DNA of 64,000 nt from Rhizobium sullae (lineage in GTDB: Bacteria; Pseudomonadota; Alphaproteobacteria; Rhizobiales; Rhizobiaceae): contig NZ_CP104143.1 of the NCBI RefSeq assembly GCF_025200715.1, forward strand, positions 3,296,501-3,360,500. The letters run 5' to 3'. The number at the start of each line of letters is the position of its first letter. The first letter of the stretch is position 1. Made by a program: the position numbers and the translations under genes. The notes beneath the pieces were generated by a model. It was not told the origin of the DNA, searched no databases, and worked only from the letters and a program-made list of their open reading frames with translations. This document shows, one piece after another, positions 21,409 through 32,347 of the stretch.

Positions 21409-22605
21409 TTAGTTCCCTTTCACAGCAGCGACGATCTTCTTCGCCGCGTCGTCAAGATCGTCGGCAGGGATCACGTTCAGCCCGCTCTCTCGTATGATTT
21501 TCTTGCCGAGTTCTACATTGGTGCCTTCGAGACGGACGACCAGCGGCACCTGGAGGCCCACTTCCTTCACTGCCGCAATCACGCCTTCGGCGATGACGTC
21601 GCAGCGCATGATGCCGCCGAAGATATTGACCAGGATGCCTTTCACGGCCGGATCAGCGGTGATGATCTTGAAAGCCGCGGTGACCTTTTCCTTCGAAGCA
21701 CCGCCGCCGACATCGAGGAAGTTCGCCGGCTCGGCGCCGTAGAGCTTGATGATGTCCATGGTCGCCATGGCAAGACCTGCACCATTGACCATGCAGCCGA
21801 TATTGCCGTCGAGGGCAACGTAGGCGAGGTCGTATTTGGAGGCTTCGATTTCCTTCTCGTCTTCTTCCGTTTTGTCGCGCAGCGCAACGATATCTTCGTG
21901 ACGGAAGAGCGCATTGCCGTCGAAGGATACCTTGGCGTCGAGGACGCGCAGGCGGCCGCTCTTCATGACGATCAGCGGATTGACTTCGAGCAGGCTCATG
22001 TCCTTTTCGACGAACGCCTTGTAGAGGATCGGAAACAGCGTGTCGCCATCCTTGCGGGCGTCGCCTTCGAGCCTCAGAGCATCCGCAAGCTTCTTGCTGT
22101 CCTCAGCCGTCACGCCCTTTGCCGGGTCGATGGCGACAGTGATGATCTTCTCTGGCGTGTCGTGCGCAACGGTCTCGATGTCCATGCCGCCTTCGGTCGA
22201 AACGACGAAGGCAACCTGACCGACGGAACGATCGACGAGGATCGAGAGATAAAGTTCGCGGTCGATATCGGCGCCGTCTTCGATGTAGAGGCGGTTGACC
22301 TGCTTGCCGGCAGGACCGGTCTGCTTGGTAACCAGCGTATTGCCAAGCATTTCCTTGACATTGGCGGTGACTTCGTCGATCGACTTCGCAAGGCGAACGC
22401 CACCCTTGGCTTCCGGCGGGAGCTCCTTGAATTTGCCCTTGCCGCGGCCGCCGGCGTGGATCTGGCTCTTCACGACGTAGAGCGGACCCGGCAATTGCTT
22501 TGCAGCAGCCTCAGCCTCGTCGGCCTTGAAGATGGCCACACCTTCGGCGACCGGCGCGCCATAGCTCTTCAGCAGAGCCTTGGCCTGATATTCATGAATG
22601 TTCAT
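21409..22605 (-). CDS. sucC: Succinyl-CoA ligase, beta subunit
   Basis: ATP-grasp subunit of succinyl-CoA synthetase, 398 residues. It starts [20 protein letters not shown], with [19 protein letters not shown] as the nucleotide-binding loop. LLEVNPLIV and [18 protein letters not shown] are family blocks, and the C-terminal [16 protein letters not shown] is the succinate/CoA contact region. It follows mdh by 19 bp and precedes sucD by 3 bp. Nucleotide preference (ATP or GTP) cannot be told safely here. Confidence 0.98.
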   Translation of the reverse strand: MNIHEYQAKALLKSYGAPVAEGVAIFKADEAEAAAKQLPGPLYVVKSQIHAGGRGKGKFKELPPEAKGGVRLAKSIDEVTANVKEMLGNTLVTKQTGPAGKQVNRLYIEDGADIDRELYLSILVDRSVGQVAFVVSTEGGMDIETVAHDTPEKIITVAIDPAKGVTAEDSKKLADALRLEGDARKDGDTLFPILYKAFVEKDMSLLEVNPLIVMKSGRLRVLDAKVSFDGNALFRHEDIVALRDKTEEDEKEIEASKYDLAYVALDGNIGCMVNGAGLAMATMDIIKLYGAEPANFLDVGGGASKEKVTAAFKIITADPAVKGILVNIFGGIMRCDVIAEGVIAAVKEVGLQVPLVVRLEGTNVELGKKIIRESGLNVIPADDLDDAAKKIVAAVKGN

Positions 22606-22624
22606 GGGTTTATCCCTGTTTCGA

Positions 22625-23682
<1,058 letters not shown>

Positions 23683-23730
23683 CGTGTTATTTTTGGTGCA
23701 GCAATTTCAATCGTTTAGATATAAAAATTC

Positions 23731-23744
23731 TTACGTAAACGTAA
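23731..23744. promoter_or_regulatory. Inverted repeat upstream of the mdh promoter
   Basis: TTACGT-AA-ACGTAA, two perfect 6-base arms around 2 bases, in an AT-rich stretch. It is centred about 90 bases upstream of the predicted mdh transcription start and 21 bases before the zapE stop. The position fits an activator or repressor site for the mdh-suc operon; the binding protein is unknown. Confidence 0.45.
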
Positions 23745-23764
23745 AATATTTCGTCACCAAATTG

Positions 23765-24928
23765 TTACTCGGCGGCATGCTTTTCATGGTGCATTGCAAG
23801 ATATTCTGCGCTGCGCATCTCGAAAAGGCGCGAGGCGGTCCGATCGAATTCGAAGCCTTCCGTCCCACGCCGTTCGACCAGCAAATCTTCCGGCATTTCC
23901 GCTGCGGACGCATGAAGCCGCACGCCGTGATCGTAGAGCGTATCGACGAGAATGATGAGGCGCTTCGCCTGGTTCCGCTTGTCCGGACCCAGTTTTGGGA
24001 TGCGGTCGACAAAAATCGTATCGAAGCGCTTGGCGATTGCGAGAAAGTCTGCAGCACCGAGTGGCTTCTCGCAAAGATCGGCAAAGGAAAAGCGCGCCAT
24101 GCGATCGACCGCGAGCGGCACATGGATCGAGCGGCCTTTCATCGGAATATCGAGGGGCTGCGCCTTGCGCCCGTGCAGCGCCTGCGCCCAGGACGCATCC
24201 ATCGCCATATCCGTCCGCTCGTCGATCGGCGTCAGATAGACGGGCTGGCTGTTCAGCTTCTCCATCCGGTAATCCGTCGGGGAGTCGAGCGTCACGACCT
24301 CGACATTCTTCTTGAGGAGACCGATGAAAGGCAGGAAGAGACCGCGATTGAGGCCGTCCTTGTAGAGATTGTCAGGTTCGACATTCGAGGTCGCGATGAG
24401 CACGCAGCCGCGCGCAAAAAGCTCTGAGAACAGCCTCGAGAGGATCATCGCATCAGCGATGTCCGTCACCGTAAACTCGTCGAAGCAGAGGAGTTCGGCC
24501 TCCTCGTAAAGTGCGGCCGCCACCGGCGGCACGGGATCGGCTTGCTTTATCTCGCCGTTCTTCAGCTTGAGCCGGTGCGCGGCGATGCGGTTGTGGACAT
24601 CGGTCATGAACTCATGGAAGTGCGCACGGCGTTTCTTCGAACAGGGCGCCATCCCGTAAAAGATATCCATCAGCATTGTCTTGCCGCGGCCGACGCTGCC
24701 ATGAATGTAAAGCCCTTTGATGTGATCCTCCGCCTTCTTCTTCGGAGCGAAGAGCCAGCCGAGCGAGCTGGATTTCGCAGCAGGGCGGCGGCGCTTCAGT
24801 TCAAAAAGCACCCGATCGAGGCTTTTTGCCACATCCATCTGCGCTGAATCGATCTGGAGAGCGCCTGAAGCCGTCAGCGATTTCAAGTGCTCGCTGACGC
24901 TCGAAGTATAATCGGGGATAGGCTGCAT
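23765..24928 (-). CDS. zapE: Cell division protein ZapE (AFG1-like ATPase)
   Basis: AFG1/LACE1-family P-loop ATPase, 387 residues. Walker A is [17 protein letters not shown] (GSVGRGKT at 77-84), and Walker B is [17 protein letters not shown]. An arginine-containing sensor region lies in [20 protein letters not shown]. The C-terminal [20 protein letters not shown] and [16 protein letters not shown] blocks are typical. In E. coli ZapE acts on the Z-ring at low oxygen; in mitochondria AFG1 relatives help quality control of respiratory complexes. That link is of interest beside sdh and the TCA genes. The ATG at 24928 matches the family N-terminus. Confidence 0.93.
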   Translation of the reverse strand: MQPIPDYTSSVSEHLKSLTASGALQIDSAQMDVAKSLDRVLFELKRRRPAAKSSSLGWLFAPKKKAEDHIKGLYIHGSVGRGKTMLMDIFYGMAPCSKKRRAHFHEFMTDVHNRIAAHRLKLKNGEIKQADPVPPVAAALYEEAELLCFDEFTVTDIADAMILSRLFSELFARGCVLIATSNVEPDNLYKDGLNRGLFLPFIGLLKKNVEVVTLDSPTDYRMEKLNSQPVYLTPIDERTDMAMDASWAQALHGRKAQPLDIPMKGRSIHVPLAVDRMARFSFADLCEKPLGAADFLAIAKRFDTIFVDRIPKLGPDKRNQAKRLIILVDTLYDHGVRLHASAAEMPEDLLVERRGTEGFEFDRTASRLFEMRSAEYLAMHHEKHAAE

Positions 24929-24974
24929 GGAGAAGTCCGCCTACGCGTCGTCGGCGGGGTGGCCGCCGGTTGTC

Positions 24975-25481
24975 TTACCGGCTGAGGGTGATCGGCTGGC
25001 CAGTGCTCGTCTGGCCACTGAAGCTGTTGTCGGCCGTCTTGTAGACGCTGCCGATCGGGTTGCCGCTGCGATCCTTAAGAAGAACCTGCTTGCCTGCAAC
25101 TTCCCAAGAGCCCATCGCCGTCAGCTCGCCGACGCAGCCGCGCGTGCCGCCGCGCGAGCCGCTGCCGAGATTAGTGAGCGTCAGGAACATGTCGCAGCTG
25201 CCGTTGACGCGCCAGCTGCCGACCATGGATTCCTTGGTGACGTCAAGTGCATTGGCCGCCATGGCACCCGGCTGGCCCGGAGTCGCCGGCGCCGCCGTCG
25301 GAGCGGCGGGAAACTGCGAAGCGCCTGCAGGCGGCGGCAGCTGCCCGCCCTGGACGGAAGGAACAGGCTGCGCTGTCAGCGGTGCCGGCGAGCTGTAACT
25401 CGCATTGTCATATGCCGTGCGCTGGCAGCCCGCCAATGACAGAACAACCGCCACACCCGTCATCGCATATCGCAACTGCAT
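24975..25481 (-). CDS. Omp19-family outer-membrane lipoprotein, AprI/Inh protease-inhibitor domain
   Basis: A lipoprotein of about 168 residues: the signal peptide [18 protein letters not shown] ends at the lipobox Cys19. A Pro/Ala/Gln-rich linker follows. The C-terminal 90 residues form an AprI/Inh-like beta-barrel ending in [15 protein letters not shown], close to the end of Brucella Omp19 as I remember it. Two cysteines (GSCDMF, RGCVGEL) would form the conserved disulfide. Three ATGs stand in a row; the third (25481) has the best spacing, 7 bases from GGAG. Omp19 inhibits host proteases in Brucella; here the role is inferred only. It lies downstream of the sdh operon. Confidence 0.87.
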   Translation of the reverse strand: MQLRYAMTGVAVVLSLAGCQRTAYDNASYSSPAPLTAQPVPSVQGGQLPPPAGASQFPAAPTAAPATPGQPGAMAANALDVTKESMVGSWRVNGSCDMFLTLTNLGSGSRGGTRGCVGELTAMGSWEVAGKQVLLKDRSGNPIGSVYKTADNSFSGQTSTGQPITLSR

Positions 25482-25730
25482 CATCATGCTCCCGATTGTC
25501 CGCTCTTGCAGCACAGAATTGGTCATCAGACTAATTTCGAATTAACGTATTTCACTTTAGTTAATCAAGTCGGCACAGCCATAAATTGCTCGCGACAACA
25601 CTTATGCCGGAAATGGAGCAATTCAACTTGCCTGCCGGAGAACTTCCTGCAGATAGAATTTGTCAGCAAGGTGATGATCTGCACGATCTTTCGCCGGATT
25701 CGGACCGGTGGGGGCAAAAACTCGGTAAGA

Positions 25731-25757
25731 CCCGGCGCCGCCTCTCTGAGCGCCGGG
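25731..25757 (-). terminator. Hairpin after sdhB, probable transcript end
   Basis: Arms CCCGGCGC and GCGCCGGG (8 perfect pairs) with an 11-base loop begin about 20 bases past the sdhB stop. On the minus strand a TTTTT run comes only about 12 bases after the stem, so it is an imperfect rho-independent terminator or a 3' protecting hairpin. The rest of the 296-bp spacer 25482-25777 shows no gene and should include the omp19 promoter. Confidence 0.5.
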
Positions 25758-25777
25758 CAATTGGCGAGCATCGGCTA

Positions 25778-26557
25778 TCAAACCCGGCGCTCGACCATCA
25801 TCTTCTTGATCTCCGCAATAGCCTTTGCCGGATTGAGGCCTTTCGGGCAGGTCTGCGCGCAGTTCATGATCGTGTGGCAGCGGTAAAGCCGGAACGGATC
25901 TTCGAGGTCGTCGAGACGTTCGCCGGTCGCCTCGTCTCGGGAGTCGATCAGCCAGCGATAAGCCTGCAGCAGGACGGCCGGGCCGAGATAGCGGTCGCCG
26001 TTCCACCAGTAGCTCGGACAAGAGGTCGAGCAGCAGGCGCAGAGAATGCACTCGTAGAGGCCGTCGAGCTTCTGGCGTTCCTCGTGGCTCTGCTTCCACT
26101 CCTTGGCGGGTGCCGGAGATATAGTCTTCAGCCAGGGTTCGATCGAGCGGTGCTGCGCATAGAAATTCGTCAGGTCCGGAACGAGATCCTTCACCACCGG
26201 CAAATGCGGCAACGGATAGATCTTCACCGTGCCCTTGATCTCCTCCATGCCCTTCGTGCAGGCAAGCGTGTTCGTGCCGTCGATATTCATCGCGCAGGAA
26301 CCACAGATGCCTTCACGACAGGAACGGCGCAGCGTCAGCGTCGGATCGATCTTGTTCTTGATGTAGAGCAGCCCATCAAGCACCATCGGGCCACAGTCGT
26401 CGATATCGATATAGAAGGTGTCGATCGACGGGTTCTGCCCGTCATCCGGGCTCCAGCGGTAGACGCGGAATTCGCGGGTGTTCTTTACGCCCGCCGGCTT
26501 CGGCCAGACCTTGCCTTCGCGCATCTGAGAGTTCTTGGGGAGAGCGAGTTCAACCAT
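25778..26557 (-). CDS. sdhB: Succinate dehydrogenase iron-sulfur subunit
   Basis: Electron-transfer subunit of complex II, 259 residues. The [2Fe-2S] ligands are C80, C85, C88 and C100 ([10 protein letters not shown] ... LAC). Two further clusters ([4Fe-4S] and [3Fe-4S]) use C170, C173, C176, C180 and C227, C233, C237 ([35 protein letters not shown]). All positions are intact. It passes electrons from the SdhA flavin to quinone. The gene is last in sdhCDAB, 11 bp after sdhA. Confidence 0.98.
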   Translation of the reverse strand: MVELALPKNSQMREGKVWPKPAGVKNTREFRVYRWSPDDGQNPSIDTFYIDIDDCGPMVLDGLLYIKNKIDPTLTLRRSCREGICGSCAMNIDGTNTLACTKGMEEIKGTVKIYPLPHLPVVKDLVPDLTNFYAQHRSIEPWLKTISPAPAKEWKQSHEERQKLDGLYECILCACCSTSCPSYWWNGDRYLGPAVLLQAYRWLIDSRDEATGERLDDLEDPFRLYRCHTIMNCAQTCPKGLNPAKAIAEIKKMMVERRV

Positions 26558-26568
26558 GTCCAGTCCTC

Positions 26569-28410
26569 TTAATACACGCGAGCCTTCGGCGCGATCTTCT
26601 TGGGATCGATGCCTTCTGCGATGAGCTCGGTGTGAACCGGGCGGTAGTCGAGTTTGACCTCGCCGGCATTGTTGACCCAGGCGAGCGTGTGCTTGCGCCA
26701 GTTGACGTCGTCGCGGCCAGCGTATGCGCCTTCGGTGTAATCCTCACGGGCATGCGAACCGCGGCTTTCCTTGCGGGCCTCGGCGCCGTAGATCGTGGTG
26801 ATCGCATTCGCCATCAAGTTCTGTAATTCGAGCGTCTCGACGAGATCGGAATTCCAGATCATCGAACGGTCGGTGACCTTGATGTCCGACATTTCCTGCC
26901 AGATCGCCGAAATGCGCTGGCAGCCAGATTCCAGCGATTCCTGAGTGCGGAACACGGCAGCGTCTTCCTGCATGGCGCGCTGCATCTTCTCGCGCAGATA
27001 CGCCGTCGGCGTTCCGCCATTGGCGTGGCGAAGACCGTCGAAGCGATCCATGATCTTGTCGCAGGCAGCTATATTCAGATGCGGGGTCGATACGGAGCGG
27101 TCAATGACCTCGCTGGCACGGATTGCCGCTGCGCGGCCAAAAACGACGAGGTCGATCAGCGAGTTCGAGCCGAGGCGGTTGGCCCCATGCACCGAAGCGC
27201 AGCCCGCTTCGCCGACGGCCATCAGCCCGGGAATCACGCGTTCCGGATTGGCGTTGTCGGCATTGAGCACCTCACCCCAATAGTTCGTCGGAATGCCGCC
27301 CATGTTGTAATGGACGGTCGGCAGGACCGGGATCGGCTCGCGCGTCACATCGACACCGGCAAAGATCTTGGCGCTCTCGGAGATGCCCGGCAGGCGCTCG
27401 TGCAGGACGGCCGGATCGAGATGGTCGAGATGCAGGAAGATATGATCCTTGTTCTTGCCAACACCGCGGCCCTCGCGGATTTCCAGCGTCATGCAGCGCG
27501 AGACGACATCGCGCGAGGCAAGGTCCTTCGCCGACGGCGCGTAGCGCTCCATGAAGCGCTCGCCTTCGGAGTTGACCAGGTAGCCGCCTTCCCCGCGCGC
27601 GCCTTCGGTGATCAGACAGCCGGAGCCGTAGATGCCGGTGGGATGGAACTGCACAAACTCCATGTCCTGCAGCGGAAGCCCTGCGCGCGCCACCATGCCG
27701 CCGCCGTCACCGGTGCAGGTATGGGCGGAGGTCGCGGAGAAGTAAGCGCGGCCATAGCCACCTGTCGCCAGCACCACCATCTTCGCCGCGAAGCGATGAA
27801 TCGAGCCATCATCGAGGCACCAGGCAACAACACCAGTGCAACGATTGCCGTCTTCCGACATGATGAGGTCGAGTGCGAAATATTCGACGAAGAACTCAGC
27901 GTTGTGGCGCAGCGACTGGCCGTAAAGCGTGTGCAGGATGGCGTGGCCGGTGCGGTCGGCAACGGCGCAGGTGCGCTGCACCGGCGGGCCTTCGCCGTAG
28001 TTCTGCATGTGGCCGCCGAACGGGCGCTGATAGATCTTGCCTTCCTCATTGCGCGAGAAAGGCACTCCGTAGTGCTCGAGCTCATAGACCGCCTTCGGCG
28101 CTTCCATGGCGAGATACTGCATGGCATCGACGTCGCCGAGCCAATCCGAACCCTTGACGGTGTCGTAGAGGTGCCACTGCCAGCTGTCCGGCGTCATGTT
28201 CTGCAACGAGGCGGCAATGCCGCCCTGCGCCGCAACGGTGTGCGAGCGGGTCGGAAATACTTTGGTGATGCAGGCCGTGCGGAACCCCTGTTCGGCCATT
28301 CCGAGCGTGGCGCGAAGACCGGCGCCGCCGGCGCCGACGACGATCACGTCATAGGAGTGATCGACATATTTGTAGGCTTTCCCATTCTGAGCAGGTGAAG
28401 TCGGTGCCAT
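26569..28410 (-). CDS. sdhA: Succinate dehydrogenase flavoprotein subunit
   Basis: Catalytic subunit of complex II, 613 residues. The dinucleotide fold is [14 protein letters not shown] (GAGGAG at 26-31), and the FAD-linking His is H57 in [14 protein letters not shown]. The substrate region [20 protein letters not shown] has the catalytic Arg. [20 protein letters not shown] is the FAD-binding block. The ATG at 28410 is 7 bp after sdhD. It oxidises succinate to fumarate, joining the TCA genes of this window to the quinone pool. Confidence 0.98.
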   Translation of the reverse strand: MAPTSPAQNGKAYKYVDHSYDVIVVGAGGAGLRATLGMAEQGFRTACITKVFPTRSHTVAAQGGIAASLQNMTPDSWQWHLYDTVKGSDWLGDVDAMQYLAMEAPKAVYELEHYGVPFSRNEEGKIYQRPFGGHMQNYGEGPPVQRTCAVADRTGHAILHTLYGQSLRHNAEFFVEYFALDLIMSEDGNRCTGVVAWCLDDGSIHRFAAKMVVLATGGYGRAYFSATSAHTCTGDGGGMVARAGLPLQDMEFVQFHPTGIYGSGCLITEGARGEGGYLVNSEGERFMERYAPSAKDLASRDVVSRCMTLEIREGRGVGKNKDHIFLHLDHLDPAVLHERLPGISESAKIFAGVDVTREPIPVLPTVHYNMGGIPTNYWGEVLNADNANPERVIPGLMAVGEAGCASVHGANRLGSNSLIDLVVFGRAAAIRASEVIDRSVSTPHLNIAACDKIMDRFDGLRHANGGTPTAYLREKMQRAMQEDAAVFRTQESLESGCQRISAIWQEMSDIKVTDRSMIWNSDLVETLELQNLMANAITTIYGAEARKESRGSHAREDYTEGAYAGRDDVNWRKHTLAWVNNAGEVKLDYRPVHTELIAEGIDPKKIAPKARVY

Positions 28411-28417
28411 GATACGG

Positions 28418-28798
28418 TTATCCTACGAAAGCAATTTTCAGAATGGCAAAAAGACAGAGCGCCGCGACCAAGATCGCGAAAAACGTGTTTAGCATCAGCA
28501 GGACGAGCTTGCCGATTTCGCTGTGCACGTAATCCTCGATGATGGCCTGCATGCCGAGACGCATGTGAACGATGCCTGAAATCACCATCAGCCCCATGAT
28601 GACCGCCACGAAGGGGTTCGACAGCGCATGCACGACATCCGCATAAGGCGCGCCAGCATAAACGATCATGAAGATGACGAAGAAGACGATGAGCGGGATG
28701 TTGGCAACAGCCGTCAGGCGCTGACGCCAGAAGTGTTCGGTGCCTTCTTTGGCGGAACCGAGGCCGCGAACCTTACCCAGAGGGGTACGCATATCCAT
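28418..28798 (-). CDS. sdhD: Succinate dehydrogenase membrane anchor subunit
   Basis: A 126-residue inner-membrane subunit with three hydrophobic helices (about 32-50, 62-82, 97-122). The second helix ends with the likely heme-b ligand H78, in [20 protein letters not shown], followed by the conserved Asp/Tyr pair near the quinone site. With SdhC it binds heme and ubiquinone and docks SdhAB. It lies 10 bp after sdhC and 7 bp before sdhA. Confidence 0.95.
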   Translation of the reverse strand: MDMRTPLGKVRGLGSAKEGTEHFWRQRLTAVANIPLIVFFVIFMIVYAGAPYADVVHALSNPFVAVIMGLMVISGIVHMRLGMQAIIEDYVHSEIGKLVLLMLNTFFAILVAALCLFAILKIAFVG

Positions 28799-28808
28799 GT
28801 GAGCGACC

Positions 28809-29204
28809 TCAGAAGCGAATGATAAAGCCGATCACCCAGACCAACACGGTAAGACAGAGTGATCCGATGATATTGGCGATGGCGAGCTTGGTGGAGAATT
28901 CCTTGCCGAAACCATGGCCGAGGTCCCACAACAAGTGGCGCAGGCCGCCGAGCATGTGGTGAAGCAGTGCCCAGGTGTAACCAAGCAGGACGACCTTGCC
29001 GATGAGGCTGCCGAGCACCCAATTCACCCAGTCGTAATAAGCCTGGCCGGTCGCAGCCGCAATCAGCCACCAGGCGACCAGCAGCGTGCCGAAATAAAGA
29101 GCGGCGCCGGTGATACGATGGACGATCGACATGACCATGGTAGGAATAAGTTTATAAACTTGCAAATGCGGCGACAGAGGCCGGTTATTTGTCACATTCG
29201 CCAT
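28809..29204 (-). CDS. sdhC: Succinate dehydrogenase cytochrome b556 subunit
   Basis: Inner-membrane heme-binding subunit of complex II, 131 residues, three helices. The N-terminal [19 protein letters not shown] is followed by the family motif SIVHRITG (29-33 of the mature numbering). The heme ligand region is [17 protein letters not shown] (H82/H83). I take the ATG at 29204, which has a GAGG about 6 bases upstream, over a longer in-frame extension. It heads sdhCDAB. Confidence 0.95.
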   Translation of the reverse strand: MANVTNNRPLSPHLQVYKLIPTMVMSIVHRITGAALYFGTLLVAWWLIAAATGQAYYDWVNWVLGSLIGKVVLLGYTWALLHHMLGGLRHLLWDLGHGFGKEFSTKLAIANIIGSLCLTVLVWVIGFIIRF

Positions 29205-29520
29205 CAGAACCTCGCGGCGTCTTCTCTGCGCTCCCGAATTTCGGAGCATTTCGAGGCAACCACAGGAATGACAAATTTGTCTGTGTGCGTTGCATCAACG
29301 GCGACGTTTAATCACCGAAACCCCCGACGACAAGCACAATTGCTGTCTGCTTTTAATTTAATCGATTCGCGTTACCGGGAAGTTGCCGGAAATGGAAACT
29401 GGCCTTTTCGGCTCAAATTTTATCCTGATTTTTCATCGCTCAAGTGGACAGAGGGGTAGTTTTGACGCAAGCTGGCGTTAACGATTTGTTAATGGCCGAG
29501 TTTCCGGAGGCTGACGTCCC
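29205..29520. promoter_or_regulatory. Divergent control region sdhC / His-rich protein gene
   Basis: A 316-bp gene-free stretch. A perfect 12-base palindrome GACAAATTTGTC (29271-29282) lies about 67 bases upstream of the sdhC ATG, and a small hairpin GCTCC/GGAGC (29231-29248) lies in the presumed sdh leader. On the plus strand TTGACG (29462-29467) could be the -35 for the right-hand gene; the -10 near 29485 is poor. GGAGG at 29506-29510 is that gene's ribosome site. I see no RNA gene here. Confidence 0.5.
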
Positions 29521-29982
29521 ATGTTCCAGCGCATCTCGAAAGTCGTTTCGCTCCTGTTATGTGCTCTAATTGCGCTTCCGGCCGTGGCCGGCGAGCGCCA
29601 CCGGCATCATCGCGGCACGATCCATTGGGCAAGCAGCGCCAAGTGGGCAAATATCGCCAAACCCTGGTTCGGCGATCGCCGTCACCATCACGGTCATAAC
29701 CGCCATGTTCGCCTCAAGCATTTCTCGCCGTCATCGAACGGCTACGGTATCCGCAGCGTTATCGCTGCATCGCCGCAGCTCTCCCGCCATGCCTACAGCG
29801 GCGTTTACGGCGGCACTTATGGCTACGAGACGGAAGGCGGCACCTATTTCGGCGTCGACGGCTATGAGACCTACAGCGTGCCGCAGGCCGCGCCGCTTGC
29901 AGCCAAGGCCAAGGTGATTGACGTCGCCGTCCAGGGCGACCCCTGCAGCTACGAGGCCAGCGTCTGCGTCATCAGGCCCTGA
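29521..29982 (+). CDS. His-rich exported protein of unknown function
   Basis: A 153-residue protein with a clear signal peptide (ISKVVSLLLCALIALPAVAG, cleavage after AVA). The mature N-terminus is rich in histidine (ERHRHHRG, then DRRHHHGHNRHVR), which could bind divalent metals. The middle is Gly/Tyr-rich, GVYGGTYGYETEGGTYFGVD. Two cysteines near the end (DPCSYEASVC) may form a disulfide. I recognise no family. It is divergent from sdhC, and its last codons overlap the convergent methyltransferase gene by 11 bp. The base composition is like its neighbours. Confidence 0.75.
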   Translation: MFQRISKVVSLLLCALIALPAVAGERHRHHRGTIHWASSAKWANIAKPWFGDRRHHHGHNRHVRLKHFSPSSNGYGIRSVIAASPQLSRHAYSGVYGGTYGYETEGGTYFGVDGYETYSVPQAAPLAAKAKVIDVAVQGDPCSYEASVCVIRP

Positions 29983-30619
29983 ATCGCCAGACCGTCGTCT
30001 TCTTGATCTCGCAATCCTCGAGCGCTCGCGTTACGGGCACTTGGTAGATGGCGCAAAACTCCAGCCGCTCCTTTGGCAAATAGGCGCGTCCCGGATCGCC
30101 GACCAAGACGTCCTTGCCTTCGCTGGCCAGCCGTTCGAACCACGGAACGAGGGCGTCCGCGAAGACGCGGTCATAGAACACGTCGCCCGCCAGAACGATA
30201 TCGGCATCGACAGGTTGGCCGACGAAATCGGCGCCATCGAAATCAATCGAGACCCCATTGGCAACAGCATTAAGCAGCACGGCCGTCTCAGCCCACGGAT
30301 CGATATCCGCCGCCTTCACCGCCGCCGCACCCGCCATCTTCGCCGCAATCGCGACGAGTCCCGAGCCTGTTGCAAAATCGAAAACGCGCTTACTCTGCAT
30401 CGTCTCCGGATGATCGAGAATATAACGCGCAAGCCCCTGTCCGCCTGCCCAGGCAAAAGCCCAAAACGGCGGCGGCAGGCCGATCTCCGCCAGTTCCTCT
30501 TCCGTCTTGAGCCAAAGCTCATGCGCTTCGCTCGCCAGATGTAACCGGATCTCCGGCACATGCGGCGGCGCAATCAGACTCGTATTGGCGCGGATGAAGA
30601 TTTCGGGATCTGTCTTCAA
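29972..30619 (-). CDS. METTL20/MTF16-type protein lysine methyltransferase
   Basis: A 215-residue class I methyltransferase. The SAM-binding motif I is RVFDFATGSGLVAIAAK, and the acidic end of strand 2 is AADIDPWA. The post-II motif GDVFYD fits the D-x-x-Y signature of the MTF16 lysine methyltransferases. N-terminal IRLHLASEAHELWLKTEEEL and PPPFWAFAWAGGQGLARYI match the METTL20 (ETF-beta methyltransferase) pattern. The Agrobacterium homologue is known to methylate ETF-beta and ribosomal protein L7/L12; the same is likely here but inferred. Last gene of tsaD-gpsA-yciI-EVE-MTase, 6 bp after the EVE gene. Confidence 0.85.
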   Translation of the reverse strand: MKTDPEIFIRANTSLIAPPHVPEIRLHLASEAHELWLKTEEELAEIGLPPPFWAFAWAGGQGLARYILDHPETMQSKRVFDFATGSGLVAIAAKMAGAAAVKAADIDPWAETAVLLNAVANGVSIDFDGADFVGQPVDADIVLAGDVFYDRVFADALVPWFERLASEGKDVLVGDPGRAYLPKERLEFCAIYQVPVTRALEDCEIKKTTVWRFRA

Positions 30620-30625
30620 AGGCGG

Positions 30626-31057
30626 TCAGCGCGGTGGATTGTCGAGGCCGCCCATCCGGCAGACTTCGAGCCACTCGTCGTCTGTCACCGGTTGGACCGA
30701 AAGGCGCATCGACGTCACCAGCGCCATCTTCGAGAGCTTTTCGTTCGCCTTGACATCCTTCAGCGTCACCGGCTTCGGCATATCGCGCACGGCGCGGATA
30801 TCGACGCAATCCCAGCGATCGTCGCCCTTCGCCGTCGAATCCGGATGCGACAACGCGCAGACCTCGACAATGCCGACGACCTCCAGGCCGTCATTCGAGT
30901 GATAGAAGAAGCCTTTGTCGCCGATCTGCATGGCGCGCATGTTGTTGCGGGCGAGATAATTGCGAACGCCCGTCCACTCCGTGCCTTTTTCGCCTGCGGC
31001 CTTCTGCTGCTCCCAGGACCAGGAAGACGGTTCGGATTTATAGAGCCAATGGGCCAT
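30626..31057 (-). CDS. EVE domain protein
   Basis: A 143-residue single-domain protein of the EVE (PUA-like) fold, beginning MAHWLYKSEPSSWSWEQQ. It has the diagnostic WTGVRNYLARNNMRAMQIGD and FFYHSNDGLEVVGIVEV segments. EVE domains bind modified bases in DNA or RNA, and are related to YTH readers; bacterial stand-alone members lack an assigned role. It sits 3 bp after a YciI gene and 6 bp before a protein methyltransferase. In other genomes EVE genes neighbour housekeeping or tRNA-modification genes such as tsaD, as here. Confidence 0.93.
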   Translation of the reverse strand: MAHWLYKSEPSSWSWEQQKAAGEKGTEWTGVRNYLARNNMRAMQIGDKGFFYHSNDGLEVVGIVEVCALSHPDSTAKGDDRWDCVDIRAVRDMPKPVTLKDVKANEKLSKMALVTSMRLSVQPVTDDEWLEVCRMGGLDNPPR

Positions 31058-31060
31058 TCC

Positions 31061-31354
31061 TTATGCCTCCGGATTGTTGAAGACCCAGTTGAAGGGCTTG
31101 ATCTCGACGCTCTCGAAAAGACCGGCCTTCGCATAGGGGTCGGCATCGGCGAGCGCCTTGGCTTCCTCGGCCGTCTCGGCTTTCACGATTACCAGACTGC
31201 CGCAGGGCTTGCCTTCGCCGTCGAGGAACGGTCCGGCGATGCTGAGCCTGCCTTCGGCATTCAGCTTATTCAAATACTCCAAATGTGTAGCACGTGTCTC
31301 CATGCGCACATTGAGATGCCCCGGCTTGTCCTTGCAGAGAAGGGCGAAAAGCAT
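31061..31354 (-). CDS. YciI family protein
   Basis: A 97-residue YciI protein, MLFALLCKDKPGHLNVRMET. It keeps the family His and Asp-containing turns: ATHLEYLNKL, GPFLDGEGKPCGSLVIVKAE and ALADADPYAKAGLFESVEI. The ADADPY turn is the hallmark of YciI. It probably adopts a ferredoxin-like dimer; the biochemical role is unknown. It lies in the tsaD-gpsA operon, 9 bp after gpsA and 3 bp before the EVE gene. It is a distant paralogue of the YciI-like gene between sucA and sucB. Confidence 0.92.
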   Translation of the reverse strand: MLFALLCKDKPGHLNVRMETRATHLEYLNKLNAEGRLSIAGPFLDGEGKPCGSLVIVKAETAEEAKALADADPYAKAGLFESVEIKPFNWVFNNPEA

Positions 31355-31363
31355 GTCTCTCTC

Positions 31364-32347
31364 CTATTCGGTCGTGATCGGACGTGTCATCAATTGCTCG
31401 ATGGCCTCGGTGATGCCGAGTTTGCCTTCGATGATCGCAGAGACGGCGTCCGTGATCGGCATCGCGATGCCGAGCTCGTCCGCCAGCCGCGAGGCGACGG
31501 CGGCGGCAAATGCACCTTCCACCAACTCGCCCTGCAAAGGATCGGCCTTTTCGCCACGGCCGAGCGCAATACCGAAGCGCAGATTGCGCGACTGATGGCT
31601 CGTCGCAGTCAAGACGAGATCGCCAAGCCCGGAAAGCCCGCGCGCCGTATCGGCCTGCCCGCCCTTGGCGACGATGAGGCGCGACATCTCCGCCAGCCCG
31701 CGCGCAATCAGCGCCGCACGCGCAGAATCGCCAATGCCGCAGCCTTCGACGATACCACAGGCGATCGCCAATACATTCTTCAGCGCACCACCAAGCTGCA
31801 CGCCGATACGGTCGGACGACGGATAGAGCCGGAAGGTTCTGCCCGAAATCGCCTGAGCCAGCCGCTCGGCAACAGCCACCTCCGATGCCGCAAGTACCAT
31901 AGCGGTCGGCAACCCTTTGGCAATATCAGCCGCAAAACCTGGCCCTGAAAGCACTGCGACGCGATGCTGCGGCAATTCGCGCTCCAGCATGTCGGTCAAC
32001 AAGTTGCCGGTCGCCCGCTCGATGCCCTTGGCACATGTTACGACGATCGCGTCCTTAGCGAGATGAGCGCCGTACTGCCGGGCGGCATCCGCCTGCGCCT
32101 GCGACGGCATGGCAAAAAGCACGATACCTGCATCGCCGATTGAATCAGGCTCTGCCGAAAACTCCAGAGCTTCCGGCAGCTCGATGCCCGGGAGAACCGC
32201 ATCATGCAGCCGTTCGGCCTTCAGGTCGGCAATCAGCGAGGGATTACGGCCGACAAGAGTGACCTGGTTGCGGCCGGTGAGTGCAATGACGGAGGCAAGC
32301 GCCGTTCCGAAAGCGCCTGCGCCAACGACCGCAATCTGTTCGCTCAT
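31364..32347 (-). CDS. gpsA: Glycerol-3-phosphate dehydrogenase [NAD(P)+]
   Basis: Makes sn-glycerol-3-phosphate from dihydroxyacetone phosphate for phospholipid synthesis; 327 residues. The Rossmann motif [11 protein letters not shown] is at 9-19. The catalytic Lys region is [20 protein letters not shown], and the [17 protein letters not shown] block is the substrate-binding C-domain motif. The ATG overlaps the tsaD stop as ATGA, a common arrangement in Alphaproteobacteria. It is followed closely by yciI. Confidence 0.97.
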   Translation of the reverse strand: MSEQIAVVGAGAFGTALASVIALTGRNQVTLVGRNPSLIADLKAERLHDAVLPGIELPEALEFSAEPDSIGDAGIVLFAMPSQAQADAARQYGAHLAKDAIVVTCAKGIERATGNLLTDMLERELPQHRVAVLSGPGFAADIAKGLPTAMVLAASEVAVAERLAQAISGRTFRLYPSSDRIGVQLGGALKNVLAIACGIVEGCGIGDSARAALIARGLAEMSRLIVAKGGQADTARGLSGLGDLVLTATSHQSRNLRFGIALGRGEKADPLQGELVEGAFAAAVASRLADELGIAMPITDAVSAIIEGKLGITEAIEQLMTRPITTE

